DNA of 64,000 bases from Rouxiella silvae (GTDB lineage Bacteria; Pseudomonadota; Gammaproteobacteria; Enterobacterales; Enterobacteriaceae): NCBI RefSeq assembly GCF_002093625.1, contig NZ_MRWD01000019.1, positions 17,156-81,155 of the forward strand, read 5' to 3'. Below the pieces are notes generated by a model. It saw only the letters and a program-made list of their open reading frames with translations. It searched no databases and was not told the origin of the DNA. Below are positions 19,595 to 29,728 of the stretch, piece by piece; position 1 is the first letter of the stretch; each line of letters opens with the position of its first letter. A program made the position numbers and the translations under genes.

Positions 19595-20905
19595 ATGAGC
19601 AACTCTAAAAGTAATAACGAAGCCCAAAATAGGGCGCAGAATGTTTCTTCTTCACGCCGCCGCTTGCTCAAAGGCGCAGGATTGCTCGGCGGTGCTATGG
19701 CCTTCGGCGGCACAGCAACCCACGCTGCGCAGGCACCGGGTGCAAAACAGGGCTATGAGCCAGGTACTGTGTCACCTGATGAACGCCACAGCATGCAACC
19801 TTTTCACGGCGAACATCAGGCCGGTATCCTCACGCCGCAGCAGGCATCGATGTCACTGGTGTCCTTTGACGTGCTGGCCGCTAACAAGGCCGATCTCGAG
19901 CGCCTTTTTCGCCTGCTCACGGCGCGCTTTCAGTTTTTGACCACCGGGGGTAAGGCGCCCAGCGTTGACCCTAAATTTCCACCGATGGACTCGGGTATTA
20001 TGGGGCCGGATATCTACCCCGACAACATGACTCTTACGCTTTCAGTGGGGGATTCGTTGTTTGACGAACGCTTCGGTTTAGCCGCGCATAAGCCTAAAAG
20101 TTTGCAGCGCATGCAGCGCTTCCCGAATGACTCGCTCGACGCCAAGCTGTGCCACGGTGATTTGCTGTTGCAAATTTGTGCCAACAATGCCGATACCGTG
20201 CTGCACGCGCTGCGCGATATCATTAAACACACTCCGGACCTGCTCAGTGTGCGCTGGCGTCGCGACGGTTTTATCTCGTCGCACGCCGCGCGCAGTCAGG
20301 GCAAAGAGACGCCGATTAATCTGCTGGGATTCAAGGACGGCACCGCGAATCCAGACACCCAAGATTCGGGGCTGATGAACAAGGCTATCTGGGTGACGCC
20401 GGACCAGGGGGAACCCGCGTGGGCGGTCGGCGGCAGCTATCAGGCGGCGCGAATTATTCCCTTCCGCGTTGAGTTTTGGGACCGTACGCCATTGCAGGAG
20501 CAGCAGACTATTTTTGGCCGGCACAAGGCTTCAGGTGCGCCGCTCGGCATGGAAAATGAGCACGACGTGCCGGACTACAGTAAAGATCCCGAGGGGAAAG
20601 TGATCCCGTTAGATGCCCACATTCGCCTGGCGAATCCGCGTACCAAAGAGACGGACGACAACCTGATGTTGCGCCGAGGTTACAGCTATTCACTGGGCGT
20701 GACGAACTCGGGCCAACTGGAGATGGGGCTGCTGTTTATTTGCTATCAGCATGACCTGGAAAAAGGTTTTTTGAATGTGCAGAAAAGGTTAAACGGCGAG
20801 CCGTTGGAGGAGTATATCCGTCCGGTTGGCGGTGGATTCTTCTTTACGCTGCCTGGCATTAAAGATGAAAGCCGCTATCTGGGGCAGAGTCTGCTTGAAG
20901 CCTAA
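19595..20905 (+). CDS. efeB: Dyp-type haem peroxidase EfeB
   Basis: A 436-aa Tat-exported peroxidase. The signal has the twin-arginine motif [15 protein letters not shown] at about residues 19-33. The DyP hallmark GFKDGTANP (catalytic Asp) is central, and the proximal haem His region follows. It oxidises Fe2+ in the periplasm as part of EfeUOB. The start is ATG 19595 with AGAGG upstream; upstream in-frame codons to 19568 add no signal-like sequence. Length is close to E. coli EfeB (423). It ends the operon at a strong bidirectional-looking terminator. Confidence 0.96.
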   Translation: MSNSKSNNEAQNRAQNVSSSRRRLLKGAGLLGGAMAFGGTATHAAQAPGAKQGYEPGTVSPDERHSMQPFHGEHQAGILTPQQASMSLVSFDVLAANKADLERLFRLLTARFQFLTTGGKAPSVDPKFPPMDSGIMGPDIYPDNMTLTLSVGDSLFDERFGLAAHKPKSLQRMQRFPNDSLDAKLCHGDLLLQICANNADTVLHALRDIIKHTPDLLSVRWRRDGFISSHAARSQGKETPINLLGFKDGTANPDTQDSGLMNKAIWVTPDQGEPAWAVGGSYQAARIIPFRVEFWDRTPLQEQQTIFGRHKASGAPLGMENEHDVPDYSKDPEGKVIPLDAHIRLANPRTKETDDNLMLRRGYSYSLGVTNSGQLEMGLLFICYQHDLEKGFLNVQKRLNGEPLEEYIRPVGGGFFFTLPGIKDESRYLGQSLLEA

Positions 20906-20944
20906 TCTGCATGACTCTTTTTAGGGTAAATAGTACGCCATAAC

Positions 20945-20981
20945 AAAGCCCGCCGAGTCTACTGTACGGCGGGCTTTTATT
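20945..20981 (+). terminator. Terminator between efeB and the convergent hydrolase
   Basis: An 11-bp perfect stem (20945-20955 with 20967-20977) with an 11-base loop is followed by TTTTATTATT. It serves efeB and may also act on the minus-strand operon that converges here. Confidence 0.85.
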
Positions 20982-20998
20982 ATTTCAAGACCGCGTGA

Positions 20999-23020
20999 TC
21001 AGCGCGCTATTCTTTGGTGCCAGTACTTGGTGAACTCTTCCTCACCGTTCAGGCTCACCACCATGTCACCGCTGACGATAAAGTGTGTCAGGTCGCTGCG
21101 CATTTCGAGGGTGATTTCCGCCTCAATCCACCAGCCTTCACGGCCCATTTTCATGGTTTGCGTCAGCAGATAGCGCCCGGATAGCGGGTCGGCATTGTTA
21201 ATGGTCAGCTCACGGCGCAGGTTGTGATCGACGGTGGTGTCGATGTCATCGAAGCGATAAATCCCTTCACCAAACACGCCGCCGACGCCGTTGGTGACCG
21301 AGGTCCAACTGTCCTGCAAGAAGTCATAGCTTAGCGTGCGGTCAACGCGACCGGCGGAAAGTACTGATTGCGCGGTCGGTGGTGCACTTTGCGGATGCGG
21401 ATTAGGCCCGTCAATCTCCAGCGGATTAGCACAAACCGGCAGCGTCAGCTGCGCGCTTTGCAGGTCTAGCGTCAGGGTTGCTGTTTCGGCCATTGGCCAC
21501 ACCATCGGCCAATAGGTGGTGGCCAATGATATCCGCATCCGGTGACCGGCGGCAAAGCGGTGACATATGCCGTCGAGCTGTACGTTGACGCGCACTTTTT
21601 CACCGGCAACCAGCGGCACCGATTTATGTTGACCCTGCAAATGACTAAGGTTCATCCAGCCGTGGGTCACGCGGTTAACCGCACCGTCAGGTGCGACGTC
21701 CGAGAGACGCACATAAAGCATCGCCGCCGGTTTATCGCTGGACAGCTCAATGCTGAATTCGGTAAAGCCGAAAATAGACAGCGGTTCGCGCAGTGGGGCG
21801 CTGTCGAATATCTCGGCCTGACCGTCGTCAACGCGCTGGTCCGGCGGGTTTTCACCGGGTACGCCTGCGCCCATCCACTCACCGGCCATCAGGCCGTGGC
21901 TTTGCGCAGAGCACAGTGCCAGCCTTGAGGGCTGTGCATCGAGCTGCGGGTTAAGCTGTCCTCGTGTAAGCCACCAGCTCTGACCCTTCACGTTGCTGGC
22001 GGTGCCTGCGTCAAAGCCCAGCCACTGGCCTTTGCTGGTAGGGCGCAGGGCCGAAGGCGGCTGGCTGTCCTGCTGCCAGGCCTGAATCATCGGGCCGTCG
22101 AGCACGTCGTTAGGTTCGTCTTTCAGCCAATGGTCCCACCAGCGCAGTGCCTCTTGCAGGAAGCCGATAGCCGGTTCAGGCGTGCCGTCCTGTGGATAAA
22201 TATGCGCCCATGGGCCAATAATTGCCTTACGCGGCACCTGCAGGTTGTCCATCAGGCGGAAAACCGCATTGCTGTAGGAATCGGCCCAGCCGCCAATGGC
22301 CATCACCGGGCACTGAATCGCCGACCAGTCTTCACACACCGAGCCGTGCTGCCAGTAGCGGTCGCGCAGCGGGTGCTCCATCCACAATGCCGGGAAAAAC
22401 GGCATGTTTTCAAGCCGATGCAGCCACTCGTTGTACCAACCGTCGCCGACCAATGCCGGATCGGCAGGGCGACTTTGGTAGGCCAGCATAATGCCGCCCC
22501 ACCACAGGTTATCGTTGAGCAGGCAGCCGCCTTTGTAGTGAATGTCGTCGTTATAGCGATCGTCGGTGGAGCACACGGTGATGATGGCTTTTAACGCGGC
22601 GGGGCGTCGTGCGGCCACTTGAAGCGAGTTGAATCCGCCCCAGGATTTGCCCATCATGCCGACGTTGCCGCTGCACCACGCTTGGGACGTTATCCACTCA
22701 ATCACTTCAAGCGCATCATTTTGCTCTTGCAGCAAATATTCGTCGGCCAGCAGGCCGTCTGATTCGCCGCTGCCGCGCATGTCAACGCGCACCACGGCAT
22801 AACCGTTACCGGCGAAATAGCCGTGCATGGGTTCGTCGCGTGTGCGGGTTCCGTCGCGTTTGCGATAGGGAATGTATTCAAGAATGGCCGGCACCGGCTG
22901 CTCTGAGGCGCTGTCCGGTAACCAGAGTCGCACGGCGAGGCGCGTGCCGTCGCTCAGAGGCAACCATAGGTGTTCTATTTGGGTCACGCTGTGCGCAAAT
23001 TCGGTGATTATCTGTTTCAT
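20999..23020 (-). CDS. CocE/NonD family hydrolase (S15 X-Pro dipeptidyl-peptidase-like)
   Basis: A 673-aa alpha/beta hydrolase of the CocE/S15 family. It shows the fold entry RVDMRGSGESDG, the nucleophile elbow GKSWGG (Ser) and, further on, the Asp/His regions GGWADSY and GPWAHIYP. The C-terminal galactose-binding-like jelly roll (about 420-670) is typical of the family. No signal peptide is present, so it acts in the cytoplasm. It is the last gene of a peptide-type ABC importer operon (29-bp gap), which suggests that it cleaves the imported ester, amide or proline-containing peptide. The exact substrate cannot be read from sequence. Confidence 0.85.
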   Translation of the reverse strand: MKQIITEFAHSVTQIEHLWLPLSDGTRLAVRLWLPDSASEQPVPAILEYIPYRKRDGTRTRDEPMHGYFAGNGYAVVRVDMRGSGESDGLLADEYLLQEQNDALEVIEWITSQAWCSGNVGMMGKSWGGFNSLQVAARRPAALKAIITVCSTDDRYNDDIHYKGGCLLNDNLWWGGIMLAYQSRPADPALVGDGWYNEWLHRLENMPFFPALWMEHPLRDRYWQHGSVCEDWSAIQCPVMAIGGWADSYSNAVFRLMDNLQVPRKAIIGPWAHIYPQDGTPEPAIGFLQEALRWWDHWLKDEPNDVLDGPMIQAWQQDSQPPSALRPTSKGQWLGFDAGTASNVKGQSWWLTRGQLNPQLDAQPSRLALCSAQSHGLMAGEWMGAGVPGENPPDQRVDDGQAEIFDSAPLREPLSIFGFTEFSIELSSDKPAAMLYVRLSDVAPDGAVNRVTHGWMNLSHLQGQHKSVPLVAGEKVRVNVQLDGICHRFAAGHRMRISLATTYWPMVWPMAETATLTLDLQSAQLTLPVCANPLEIDGPNPHPQSAPPTAQSVLSAGRVDRTLSYDFLQDSWTSVTNGVGGVFGEGIYRFDDIDTTVDHNLRRELTINNADPLSGRYLLTQTMKMGREGWWIEAEITLEMRSDLTHFIVSGDMVVSLNGEEEFTKYWHQRIAR

Positions 23021-23049
23021 ACTGCTCCGATATGCTGTTTTTCCATGTC

Positions 23050-24675
23050 TCAGGCCACGTCGTTACGGGTTGCCTGACGTAAATTAAGGACTTCGTCGAG
23101 CCAGCCCGTGCGCAACTCTGGCACGGACGTCAGCAGTTTTTCGGTGTATTCATGCATTGGCGGACTGAATACTTCCTGAGTATCCCCGCTGGCAACGATA
23201 TTACCGCGGTACATGACCGCCACCTGATGGGCGATACGTTTTACCGTACCCAGGTCGTGAGTAATAAAGAGGTAGGAGAGGCCGAGCTGTGACTGTAGCC
23301 TGCGCAGCAGGTTGAGCACTTCCTCTGCGACCAAGGGATCCAGCGCCGAGGTGGCTTCATCGCAGATAATTAAATCTGGGTTGGCCGCCAGCGCACGGGC
23401 AATGCACACGCGCTGTTTCTGCCCGCCGGAAAGTTCTCCCGGCAAACGGTCGATTAGCTTGAGCGGCAGTTCGGTCAACCTGAGTAGCTCTTCAACGCGT
23501 GCTCTGACTTGGCGCGTGTTAAGTCCAAAATAGAAGGCGACCGGTCTGCCGATAATCTCCAGAATGGTCTGACGCGGATTAAGGGCCACGTCTGGAAGCT
23601 GGTAGATCATTTGGATGCGGCGCAGGGTTTCTTTATCACGCTGGGCATAGTTATGTGACAGTGTCACACCATCGAAAGTGACGGTGCCGCGAGTGTCGGC
23701 CAGCAGGCCAACCAGCGCCCGAGCCAGCGTGCTCTTACCACTGCCCGATTCGCCGATAACGGCCAGCGTTTTTCCGCGTGGTAGCGAGAGGCTCACGTTT
23801 TCGACCACCATTTTGCCATTGTAGCCGGTGCTAAGTTGATCAATGGTCAGCAGCGGTGCTTCGGCTCCAATGCCGCTCGGTGCGGCGTCTTCGGTCATGC
23901 CGTGCACACGCTCCGCGACCAGTCGCTGAGTGTATTCCTGCTGCGGGGCATTAAGAATGGACTCTGTGCTGCCGGTCTCGACTTCACTGCCGTGGCGCAG
24001 TACTAGAATTCGGTCAGCCAACTGCGCAACGACCGCAAGATCATGGGTAATGTACAGTGCAGCGGTATTGAACTCGCGTACCAGTTTGCGCAGCATTACC
24101 AGCACTTCAATCTGCGTAGTGACGTCCAACGCCGTGGTGGGTTCGTCCATCACCAATAGATCAGGTTTGCACGACATTGCCATCGCCGCCATTGCGCGCT
24201 GTAACTGTCCGCCGGAAAGCTGATGCGGATAGCGTAGACCGATGTTTTCAGGATCCGGCAGGTCGAGGGCGCGAAACAGAGTGACTGCCCATTCGCGGCT
24301 CTGCTGTTTGTTCATCAGTCCGTGGCGAATGGGGCCTTCACACACCTGACGCTCAATGGTCAACGCCGGGTTAAAGGCAGCCGCTGCGCTTTGCGCCACG
24401 TAAGCCACGCGACGTCCGCGCCACTGGCGTTTCTGGTCCGAAGAGAGTGTAAGCAGATCAGTACCGTTGACCAGCACTTCACCGGCACTGATACGGCATC
24501 CCTGACGTGCATAGCCCAGTGCGGCTAATCCAATGGTCGATTTACCGGCTCCAGACTCACCAATCAGCCCCAGAACCTCGCCCGGTGCCAACTGAAGTGA
24601 AACTGATTTAACCAACGGTGAGCCGTCGAGCGTGTCGACGCACAGGCCGCGTATTTCAAGGGTATTTGTGGTCAT
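23050..24675 (-). CDS. Peptide-type ABC transporter, fused double ATP-binding protein
   Basis: A 541-aa protein joining two ABC ATPases (DppD-like and DppF-like). Domain 1 has Walker A GESGAGKST, signature LSGGQLQRAM and Walker B LLVMDEPTTALD. Domain 2 has GESGSGKST, LSGGQKQRV and LIICDEATSALD. Fusion means one polypeptide can supply both nucleotide-binding sites of the importer. The start overlaps the stop of the upstream permease by 4 bp (ATGA). The organisation is the same as the second importer in this window (57418-59136), making the two systems paralogous. Confidence 0.93.
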   Translation of the reverse strand: MTTNTLEIRGLCVDTLDGSPLVKSVSLQLAPGEVLGLIGESGAGKSTIGLAALGYARQGCRISAGEVLVNGTDLLTLSSDQKRQWRGRRVAYVAQSAAAAFNPALTIERQVCEGPIRHGLMNKQQSREWAVTLFRALDLPDPENIGLRYPHQLSGGQLQRAMAAMAMSCKPDLLVMDEPTTALDVTTQIEVLVMLRKLVREFNTAALYITHDLAVVAQLADRILVLRHGSEVETGSTESILNAPQQEYTQRLVAERVHGMTEDAAPSGIGAEAPLLTIDQLSTGYNGKMVVENVSLSLPRGKTLAVIGESGSGKSTLARALVGLLADTRGTVTFDGVTLSHNYAQRDKETLRRIQMIYQLPDVALNPRQTILEIIGRPVAFYFGLNTRQVRARVEELLRLTELPLKLIDRLPGELSGGQKQRVCIARALAANPDLIICDEATSALDPLVAEEVLNLLRRLQSQLGLSYLFITHDLGTVKRIAHQVAVMYRGNIVASGDTQEVFSPPMHEYTEKLLTSVPELRTGWLDEVLNLRQATRNDVA

Positions 24676-25505
24676 GCCTGATCTCCATGTGGCAGGCTAT
24701 TGCGGGCCAGTAGCCAGTCAACCACCAGATTGACGCCGATGGTCAGCAGTGCAATGGCCGCCGCCGGATACAGCGGCGCAAATTGACCAAAGTTAATCGC
24801 CTGTGCATTGTCACGCACCATGCTGCCCCAGTCGGCGTAAGGTGGCTGAATGCCAAGTCCCAAAAAGCTCAATCCGGCGATAAACAGGAAGGTGAAGCAG
24901 AAACGCATCCCAAATTCGGCCAGCAGCGGCGGAATAGCGTTAGGGAGAATTTCTTTGGTCAGCACCCACCGCAGCCCTTCACCGCGCAGCCGGGCCGCTT
25001 CAACATATTCCTGACAGACGATAGCCTGCGCCACTAGGCGGGCAAGGCGAAACACCCGCGTGGCGTCGAGCAGGGCAATGGTCAGTACTAGCACAGGAAT
25101 CGAGGTGCCCATTACTGAAAGCACCATCAGGGCAAAAATTAGCACTGGAATCGACATTACCGTGTCGACGATGCGCGACAGCACCACGTCAATCCACTTG
25201 CCATAAATTGCTGCCGCGAAACCGCTGACAATACCGATGATAAAAGAGGTGAAAGTGATGGCCAGTGCGATTGCAATCGTGGTACGGGCGCCAAACAGAA
25301 TGCGTGACAACATATCGCGGCCCAGACTGTCGGTGCCGAACGGCGTGGCAGCAGAGGGCAATAGCCAGATATCACCTACCTGTTCGGTTTCAGTGTGCGG
25401 TGCCAACCACGGGGCAAATATCGCGCCAATCAGGTTCACGGCAATAATAATAATGCCTATCCAGGCCGAGAGGGGGATGGCGCTAAAAGAACGTTTCTTA
25501 TTCAT
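24672..25505 (-). CDS. Peptide-type ABC transporter permease (DppC-like)
   Basis: A 277-aa inner-membrane permease. The N-terminal helix is followed by the periplasmic segment GTDSLGRDMLSRILFGART characteristic of DppC/OppC proteins. The EAA coupling loop is seen in YVEAARLRGE, and LSFLGLGIQPPYADWG is the usual C-terminal block. It partners with the DppB-like permease encoded 22 bp upstream. Confidence 0.93.
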   Translation of the reverse strand: MNKKRSFSAIPLSAWIGIIIIAVNLIGAIFAPWLAPHTETEQVGDIWLLPSAATPFGTDSLGRDMLSRILFGARTTIAIALAITFTSFIIGIVSGFAAAIYGKWIDVVLSRIVDTVMSIPVLIFALMVLSVMGTSIPVLVLTIALLDATRVFRLARLVAQAIVCQEYVEAARLRGEGLRWVLTKEILPNAIPPLLAEFGMRFCFTFLFIAGLSFLGLGIQPPYADWGSMVRDNAQAINFGQFAPLYPAAAIALLTIGVNLVVDWLLARNSLPHGDQA

Positions 25506-25527
25506 TGTGTACAGGTTCCATTTAACG

Positions 25528-26478
25528 TTATCTGGCGTGGCGCAGGCGCGGATTGCACCAGATGGCCAACAGGTCAGCGGTGGTGTTCAGCAAAATGTAG
25601 GTTCCACCAAACAACAGACCACAGGCCTGTACCACGGGCAGGTCGCGCTTGGTTACCGCATCGACCATATACTGACCAATGCCCGGATAAACAAACACCA
25701 CTTCGACCAAAATGACGCCCACCACCAGATAAGCCAGATTGAACGCCACCACGTTGATGATCGGTGCCAGCGCGTTGGGCAGCGCGTGCTGTACCACAAT
25801 TCGCCAGCGCGAAATACCTTTCAGCACCGCGCTTTCGATATACGGGCTCGCCATCACGGCCGTCACCGAGGCGCGGGTCATGCGCAGCATGTGGGCCAGC
25901 ACCACCAGCGTCAGGGTCAGCATTGGCAAGGTGCAGACATAAAGCCGGCCGGTGAAGGTGGTGGTAGGGTCAACCATCGCCAGACTCGGGAACCAAGTCA
26001 GGCGAATCGCGAACAGGATCACCAGCACATAGCCCACGAAGAACTCTGGCACCGAGATGCTCAGTAGCGTCAGCGTATTGGCCAGGCGGTCGAACACTGA
26101 ACCGCGCCAGATTGCCGAAGCAATGCCCAGACCCACCGCCAGCGGAATAGCCACCAGCGCAGCATAACCGGCCAGGAACAGCGTATTACCAAGACGCGGC
26201 AGCAGTTCCAGGCTAATTGGCCTGCCGTTAGCCAGCGAATTACCCAAATCACCGTGCAACACCGAGAACAACCAGTGCAGATAACGCAGAATAGGCGCCT
26301 GATCCAGCCCTAGCTGTAAACGCAGTGCCGCCACGGTTTCCGGTGTAGCGCTTTGGCCCAAAATAGCGGTAGCCACGTCGCCTGGCAGCATTTCAGTGCC
26401 GATAAAAATCAGCACCGAAACTAGCCACAGCGTACCTATACCTAATAAAACACGATAAAAAATACGCTGAATCATCAT
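25528..26478 (-). CDS. Peptide-type ABC transporter permease (DppB-like)
   Basis: A 316-aa inner-membrane permease with the DppB/OppB pattern: first helix, then LPGDVATAILGQSATPETVA and LGLDQAPILRYLHW, and the coupling loop ESAVLKGISRWRIV. The C-terminal VFVYPGIGQYMVDAVTKRDLP is also typical. Its start overlaps the stop of the binding-protein gene by 4 bp. Confidence 0.93.
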   Translation of the reverse strand: MMIQRIFYRVLLGIGTLWLVSVLIFIGTEMLPGDVATAILGQSATPETVAALRLQLGLDQAPILRYLHWLFSVLHGDLGNSLANGRPISLELLPRLGNTLFLAGYAALVAIPLAVGLGIASAIWRGSVFDRLANTLTLLSISVPEFFVGYVLVILFAIRLTWFPSLAMVDPTTTFTGRLYVCTLPMLTLTLVVLAHMLRMTRASVTAVMASPYIESAVLKGISRWRIVVQHALPNALAPIINVVAFNLAYLVVGVILVEVVFVYPGIGQYMVDAVTKRDLPVVQACGLLFGGTYILLNTTADLLAIWCNPRLRHAR

Positions 26479-28061
26479 CCCTCCAGCCAGACGCGCTCGG
26501 CTAAACGGCCACCCATAAAGTTGAACATTGGATGAGGTTTGATTCCGCCGACTTTCTTGTTGGCTGCGTCGAGATAGTCACCAAACAGGGGGATCATTGC
26601 GCCGCCGTCGTCGCGTACGATGCTTTGCAGTTCGCCATAAATTTCGGCACGTTTACCATCATCAAGCAGCGAGCGGGCCTGCAGCAGCAGGGCGTCGAAC
26701 TTGTCGTTTTTCCAGTGGGTATCGTTCCATTTTGCAGTCGACTGATAGGCGGTCGAAAACATTTGGTCGGCAGTTGGACGGCCGCCCCAGTAGCCCATGC
26801 TGAAGGGGGCTTTCATCCACACGTCGTCCCAGTAGCTGTCCGCTGGCTGGCGTTTGATGCTGATTTGAACGCCGCCTTTCTGCGCTTCCTGCTGGTACAG
26901 CGCCGCCGCGTCCAGGGCGCCGGCAAACGCCGCATCGGAAGATGAGAGTTCAAGTTTAAGCTCGCTGAGTCCGGCTTTTTTCAGATAGAACGCCGACTTA
27001 TCAGGGTCATAAGTACGCTGCTCCAGCTGATGGTTAAAGAAGCGGTCGGTTTTCGGGATTGGATGGTCATTGCCCAGTGAGCCATAGCCGCGCAGCACAG
27101 TGTCGAGAATTTTCTGCCTGTCGATGCCTTCTTTGATTGCCATACGAATATTATTGTCGGTGAAAGGCGCGACGCTGCAATCCATCAAGAAAGTGAAGTG
27201 CTGACCGCCGGATGAGCGCACAATGTTGAGCATCGGGCTGCGCTTGAGGAAGTCGACCGTCTTAAAGTCAACGCGGTTAATCGCGTGTACCTGGCCGGAA
27301 ATCAGCGCATTGGTGCGCGCTGTGGGGTCATTGATGACCAGTACTTCGACGGCGTCTACGAAGGCACGATCCGGCTTCCAGTAGTTTGGATTGCGTTTGA
27401 AATAGGAGCGCACGCCAGGTTCGTACTGATCGAAGATAAACCCACCCGTGCCGATAGGATGTGACCAGTCGGTAAAGCCTTCAGGCACCACCACCAGATG
27501 GTAGTCGGCGAGCAGATAAGGCAGGTCGGCATTACCGCTAGACAGGGTGACCAGAATTTTGTTATCCCCCTGTTTACTGATATCAGTTACCGGCGCTAGC
27601 TGCGTTTTAATGGCGCTGCGCGACTTATCACCGCGATGCAGATTAATCGAGTAAATAATATCTTCAGCAGTGAGTTTTTTACCGTTGTGGAAGGTGACGC
27701 CGTCTCTCACCGTAAATAACCACTGGGTTGCACCGGGTTTAGCTTCCCAAGCGGAGAAAAGCTCGGGTGTGGCTTTGTTATTTTCGTCAATTTCGATCAG
27801 GCCGTTCATCAGCATATAGGCCTGATTTAACGGCACCCAGTCGCTGAATAAGGTCGGGTCCAGCGTATCGCTGGTATTGCCGCCGGACATGCCGAGTTTT
27901 AATACGCCACCCTTCTTGGGTTCGGCGGCAAAGGCGTTTAATGGCGACAGACCATAGGCGGTGGTTAATCCCACAGCGGCAGCGCTGGTAATAAAGCCGC
28001 GACGGCTCAGTTTGGCGTTGTGTATTAATTGGGACAGGTGCTTATCGTTATCATCAATCAT
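26475..28061 (-). CDS. ABC transporter substrate-binding protein, Tat-exported (SBP family 5)
   Basis: A 528-aa periplasmic binding protein of the DppA/OppA class (SBP_bac_5). The N-terminus has a twin-arginine signal, LSRRGFITSAAAVG (about residues 18-31), ending near NAFAAEP. Family blocks include VTFHNGKKLTAEDIIYS and GTGGFIFDQYEPG. Being Tat-exported is uncommon in this class, and the second binding protein in the window shares it. The ligand is probably a short peptide or amide; it cannot be named. The start is ATG 28061 with GGGAG upstream. It heads the minus-strand operon that ends in the CocE-type hydrolase. Confidence 0.92.
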   Translation of the reverse strand: MIDDNDKHLSQLIHNAKLSRRGFITSAAAVGLTTAYGLSPLNAFAAEPKKGGVLKLGMSGGNTSDTLDPTLFSDWVPLNQAYMLMNGLIEIDENNKATPELFSAWEAKPGATQWLFTVRDGVTFHNGKKLTAEDIIYSINLHRGDKSRSAIKTQLAPVTDISKQGDNKILVTLSSGNADLPYLLADYHLVVVPEGFTDWSHPIGTGGFIFDQYEPGVRSYFKRNPNYWKPDRAFVDAVEVLVINDPTARTNALISGQVHAINRVDFKTVDFLKRSPMLNIVRSSGGQHFTFLMDCSVAPFTDNNIRMAIKEGIDRQKILDTVLRGYGSLGNDHPIPKTDRFFNHQLEQRTYDPDKSAFYLKKAGLSELKLELSSSDAAFAGALDAAALYQQEAQKGGVQISIKRQPADSYWDDVWMKAPFSMGYWGGRPTADQMFSTAYQSTAKWNDTHWKNDKFDALLLQARSLLDDGKRAEIYGELQSIVRDDGGAMIPLFGDYLDAANKKVGGIKPHPMFNFMGGRLAERVWLEG

Positions 28062-28074
28062 TAATATCTCCCGG

Positions 28075-28101
28075 TCTGTTGTGTCTGTTGTGTCTGTTGT
28101 G
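28075..28101. repeat. 9-bp tandem repeat in the 5' leader of the first ABC operon
   Basis: Three perfect copies of TCTGTTGTG (28075-28083, 28084-28092, 28093-28101) lie 14-40 bases before the binding-protein start, just upstream of its ribosome site. Copy-number change could alter leader length and expression. The rest of the 28062-28262 spacer is AT-rich and presumably carries the operon promoter. Confidence 0.8.
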
Positions 28102-28262
28102 AAGGCATCGTAGATTTTGTTATTTGCCTGAATGAGTTATATCAAAACGTATTGCGAAACAAGTATGAGAATTTATCATGAGAGTATGCGAAATTTGCGC
28201 AGCAAGACAGCCAAAAAAGATTTAATTTCCCTGCACTGAATGACAAAAAAACGGAGTAGGGC

Positions 28263-28544
28263 ATGGAATTGCACACGGTAGTCGGCTTAATTGGCGTGTT
28301 TTGCTATCTGTTGGCTTATGCGCTGGTTCAAATGCGGAAACTAGCGGTTGATGCTGATATTTATGCCTATCTTAATATTATCGGTGGTGTGTTTGGGCTG
28401 TATTCTTTGAGCCATGATTTTAATTTGGCGTCCTGCATTTCACAGTCAATGTGGCTGCTTTTCACCTTGATTGGTATGAAATCGGCAAGAAAACGCCGCT
28501 TTCTTAATAAAACCAAGCTGCCAACGATAAATATTAATGAGTAA
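28263..28544 (+). CDS. Small CBU_0592-like membrane protein
   Basis: A 93-aa inner-membrane protein with three likely helices (about residues 5-22, 36-52 and 57-73) and a basic C-terminal tail (KSARKRRFLNKTK). The pattern GLIGVFCYLLAYALVQ resembles the CBU_0592-like small membrane family of unknown function. The start is ATG 28263 with GGAG six bases upstream, a convincing ribosome site. It stands alone between the ABC operon and a LysR gene. Confidence 0.7.
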   Translation: MELHTVVGLIGVFCYLLAYALVQMRKLAVDADIYAYLNIIGGVFGLYSLSHDFNLASCISQSMWLLFTLIGMKSARKRRFLNKTKLPTININE

Positions 28545-28732
28545 TCGATTATAAGAAACGCCTTTTTTATTATAAACAGGCGCATGAATGAGAGGATTTA
28601 ATATTTATTGCAGAGGACAAACGCACAGTACAATTGCAAATTAACGTTGTTTTATACTTTATTTCCCTCCAATGAATGGATTGCACAAAAAATAAACAGC
28701 GCGGAGTGCCAACGGGCAGTGTGCCTATTTCT

Positions 28733-29653
28733 TTATTCAGCGTGTTGTTTTAACCATTCGCTCACCTTGCGGATAACCGGACGGACGTAACGGTCTTGCG
28801 GGATCATCAAATAACATTTTCCCGCCGCGGCCAGTTTGCCCTGATGCGCGGCTACCAACTGACCAGAATTAATAGAGTCCTGCACTAATCCTTCCCAACC
28901 GAGCAATATTCCGTCTCCCTGAACAGCAGACTGCACCAGAAAGGGATAACTGTTGGCCCGCCAGGTTAACCGTGGCGCAAAGTGATTAACACCCTGAGAG
29001 CTGAACCAGTCGCGCCAACCTGTCCACTCGCGCTGAGGGTCATCCTGAATCAACAAGCGATGATTAAGCATCTCTTCGGCGCTGATATTGTGCGGCAACG
29101 TTTTGGCATAGGCCGGTGAGCACATGGGATAGCAAATTTCGTCAAACAGCGGCTCGGCGATAAACCCCTCCGGCGGCTCACGCAAATAGAAGATGGCCAG
29201 ATCAAATTCTGATGTTTTTAAAGACGAAAAACTGTCAGAGATTTTTAGGCGGATCTGCAAATCCGGCAGCGATTGGCGCAGTGCCGAAAGTCGAGAAGAG
29301 AGCCACAGGGAACCCATTGCGCTGGTACAGGCTAACGTAACCTGCGGCATGCCGCTCCAGCCCATAACCTCGGCGGTAGAGTGGGAAATGTCTCTCAGCG
29401 ATTTGCGAATGTCTGCTGCATAAGCTTCCCCGCGCGGCGTAAGCGTGACCTGACGCTGAGTGCGGGTAAACAGCTTACAGCCAAGTGTCTCTTCTAACTG
29501 AAGAATTTGGCGACTGATGGCGCTTTGAGTCAGATTCAGCTCGTCGGCGGCGCGAGAAAAACTGCAATAGCGAGCAACGCATTCAAACGCAACTAAAGTA
29601 TTGAGCGGGGGTAACGGTTCGATCTGCACGCTAATTTCCTGCCTGAGTGTCAC
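28733..29653 (-). CDS. LysR family regulator, GcvA-like
   Basis: A 306-aa LysR-type regulator. The HTH is at about residues 16-75 (LNTLVAFECVARYCSFSRAA, NLTQSAISRQILQLE), and the effector domain is of the GcvA class (SLKTSEFDLAIFYL, GDGILLGWEGLVQDSI). The start is GTG 29653 or, more likely, the in-frame GTG at 29629, which has AGGA seven bases upstream and begins just before the conserved PLPPLNTL. It is divergent from the giant toxin-like gene with a 150-bp shared spacer that contains a perfect dyad, so it may control that gene. The inducer is unknown. Confidence 0.88.
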   Translation of the reverse strand: MTLRQEISVQIEPLPPLNTLVAFECVARYCSFSRAADELNLTQSAISRQILQLEETLGCKLFTRTQRQVTLTPRGEAYAADIRKSLRDISHSTAEVMGWSGMPQVTLACTSAMGSLWLSSRLSALRQSLPDLQIRLKISDSFSSLKTSEFDLAIFYLREPPEGFIAEPLFDEICYPMCSPAYAKTLPHNISAEEMLNHRLLIQDDPQREWTGWRDWFSSQGVNHFAPRLTWRANSYPFLVQSAVQGDGILLGWEGLVQDSINSGQLVAAHQGKLAAAGKCYLMIPQDRYVRPVIRKVSEWLKQHAE

Positions 29654-29715
29654 TGAACTGAAACATAGCGTTGAGTCTGCCAGTGGTTAAGCCGTTTTGC
29701 ACGATATGGTTATCT

Positions 29716-29728
29716 AACTCAGTGAGTT
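29716..29728. promoter_or_regulatory. Dyad between lysR and the giant gene
   Basis: AACTCA-G-TGAGTT is a perfect 6-1-6 inverted repeat in the divergent spacer, flanked by direct repeats of TTAAGC (29689-29694 and 29730-29735). A TATAAA at 29769-29774 could be the -10 element of the giant gene, which starts at 29805. It is a candidate binding site for the adjacent LysR protein. Confidence 0.4.

Noticed and set aside
25237..26067. 276-codon plus-strand ORF across the two permease genes
   Set aside because: Antisense shadow spanning two conserved membrane protein genes; composition is not protein-like.
28198..28216. Possible minus-strand sigma-54 element upstream of the first ABC operon
   Set aside because: GG-N10-GC spacing is met, but the AC-G and first TT positions fail; treated as chance.
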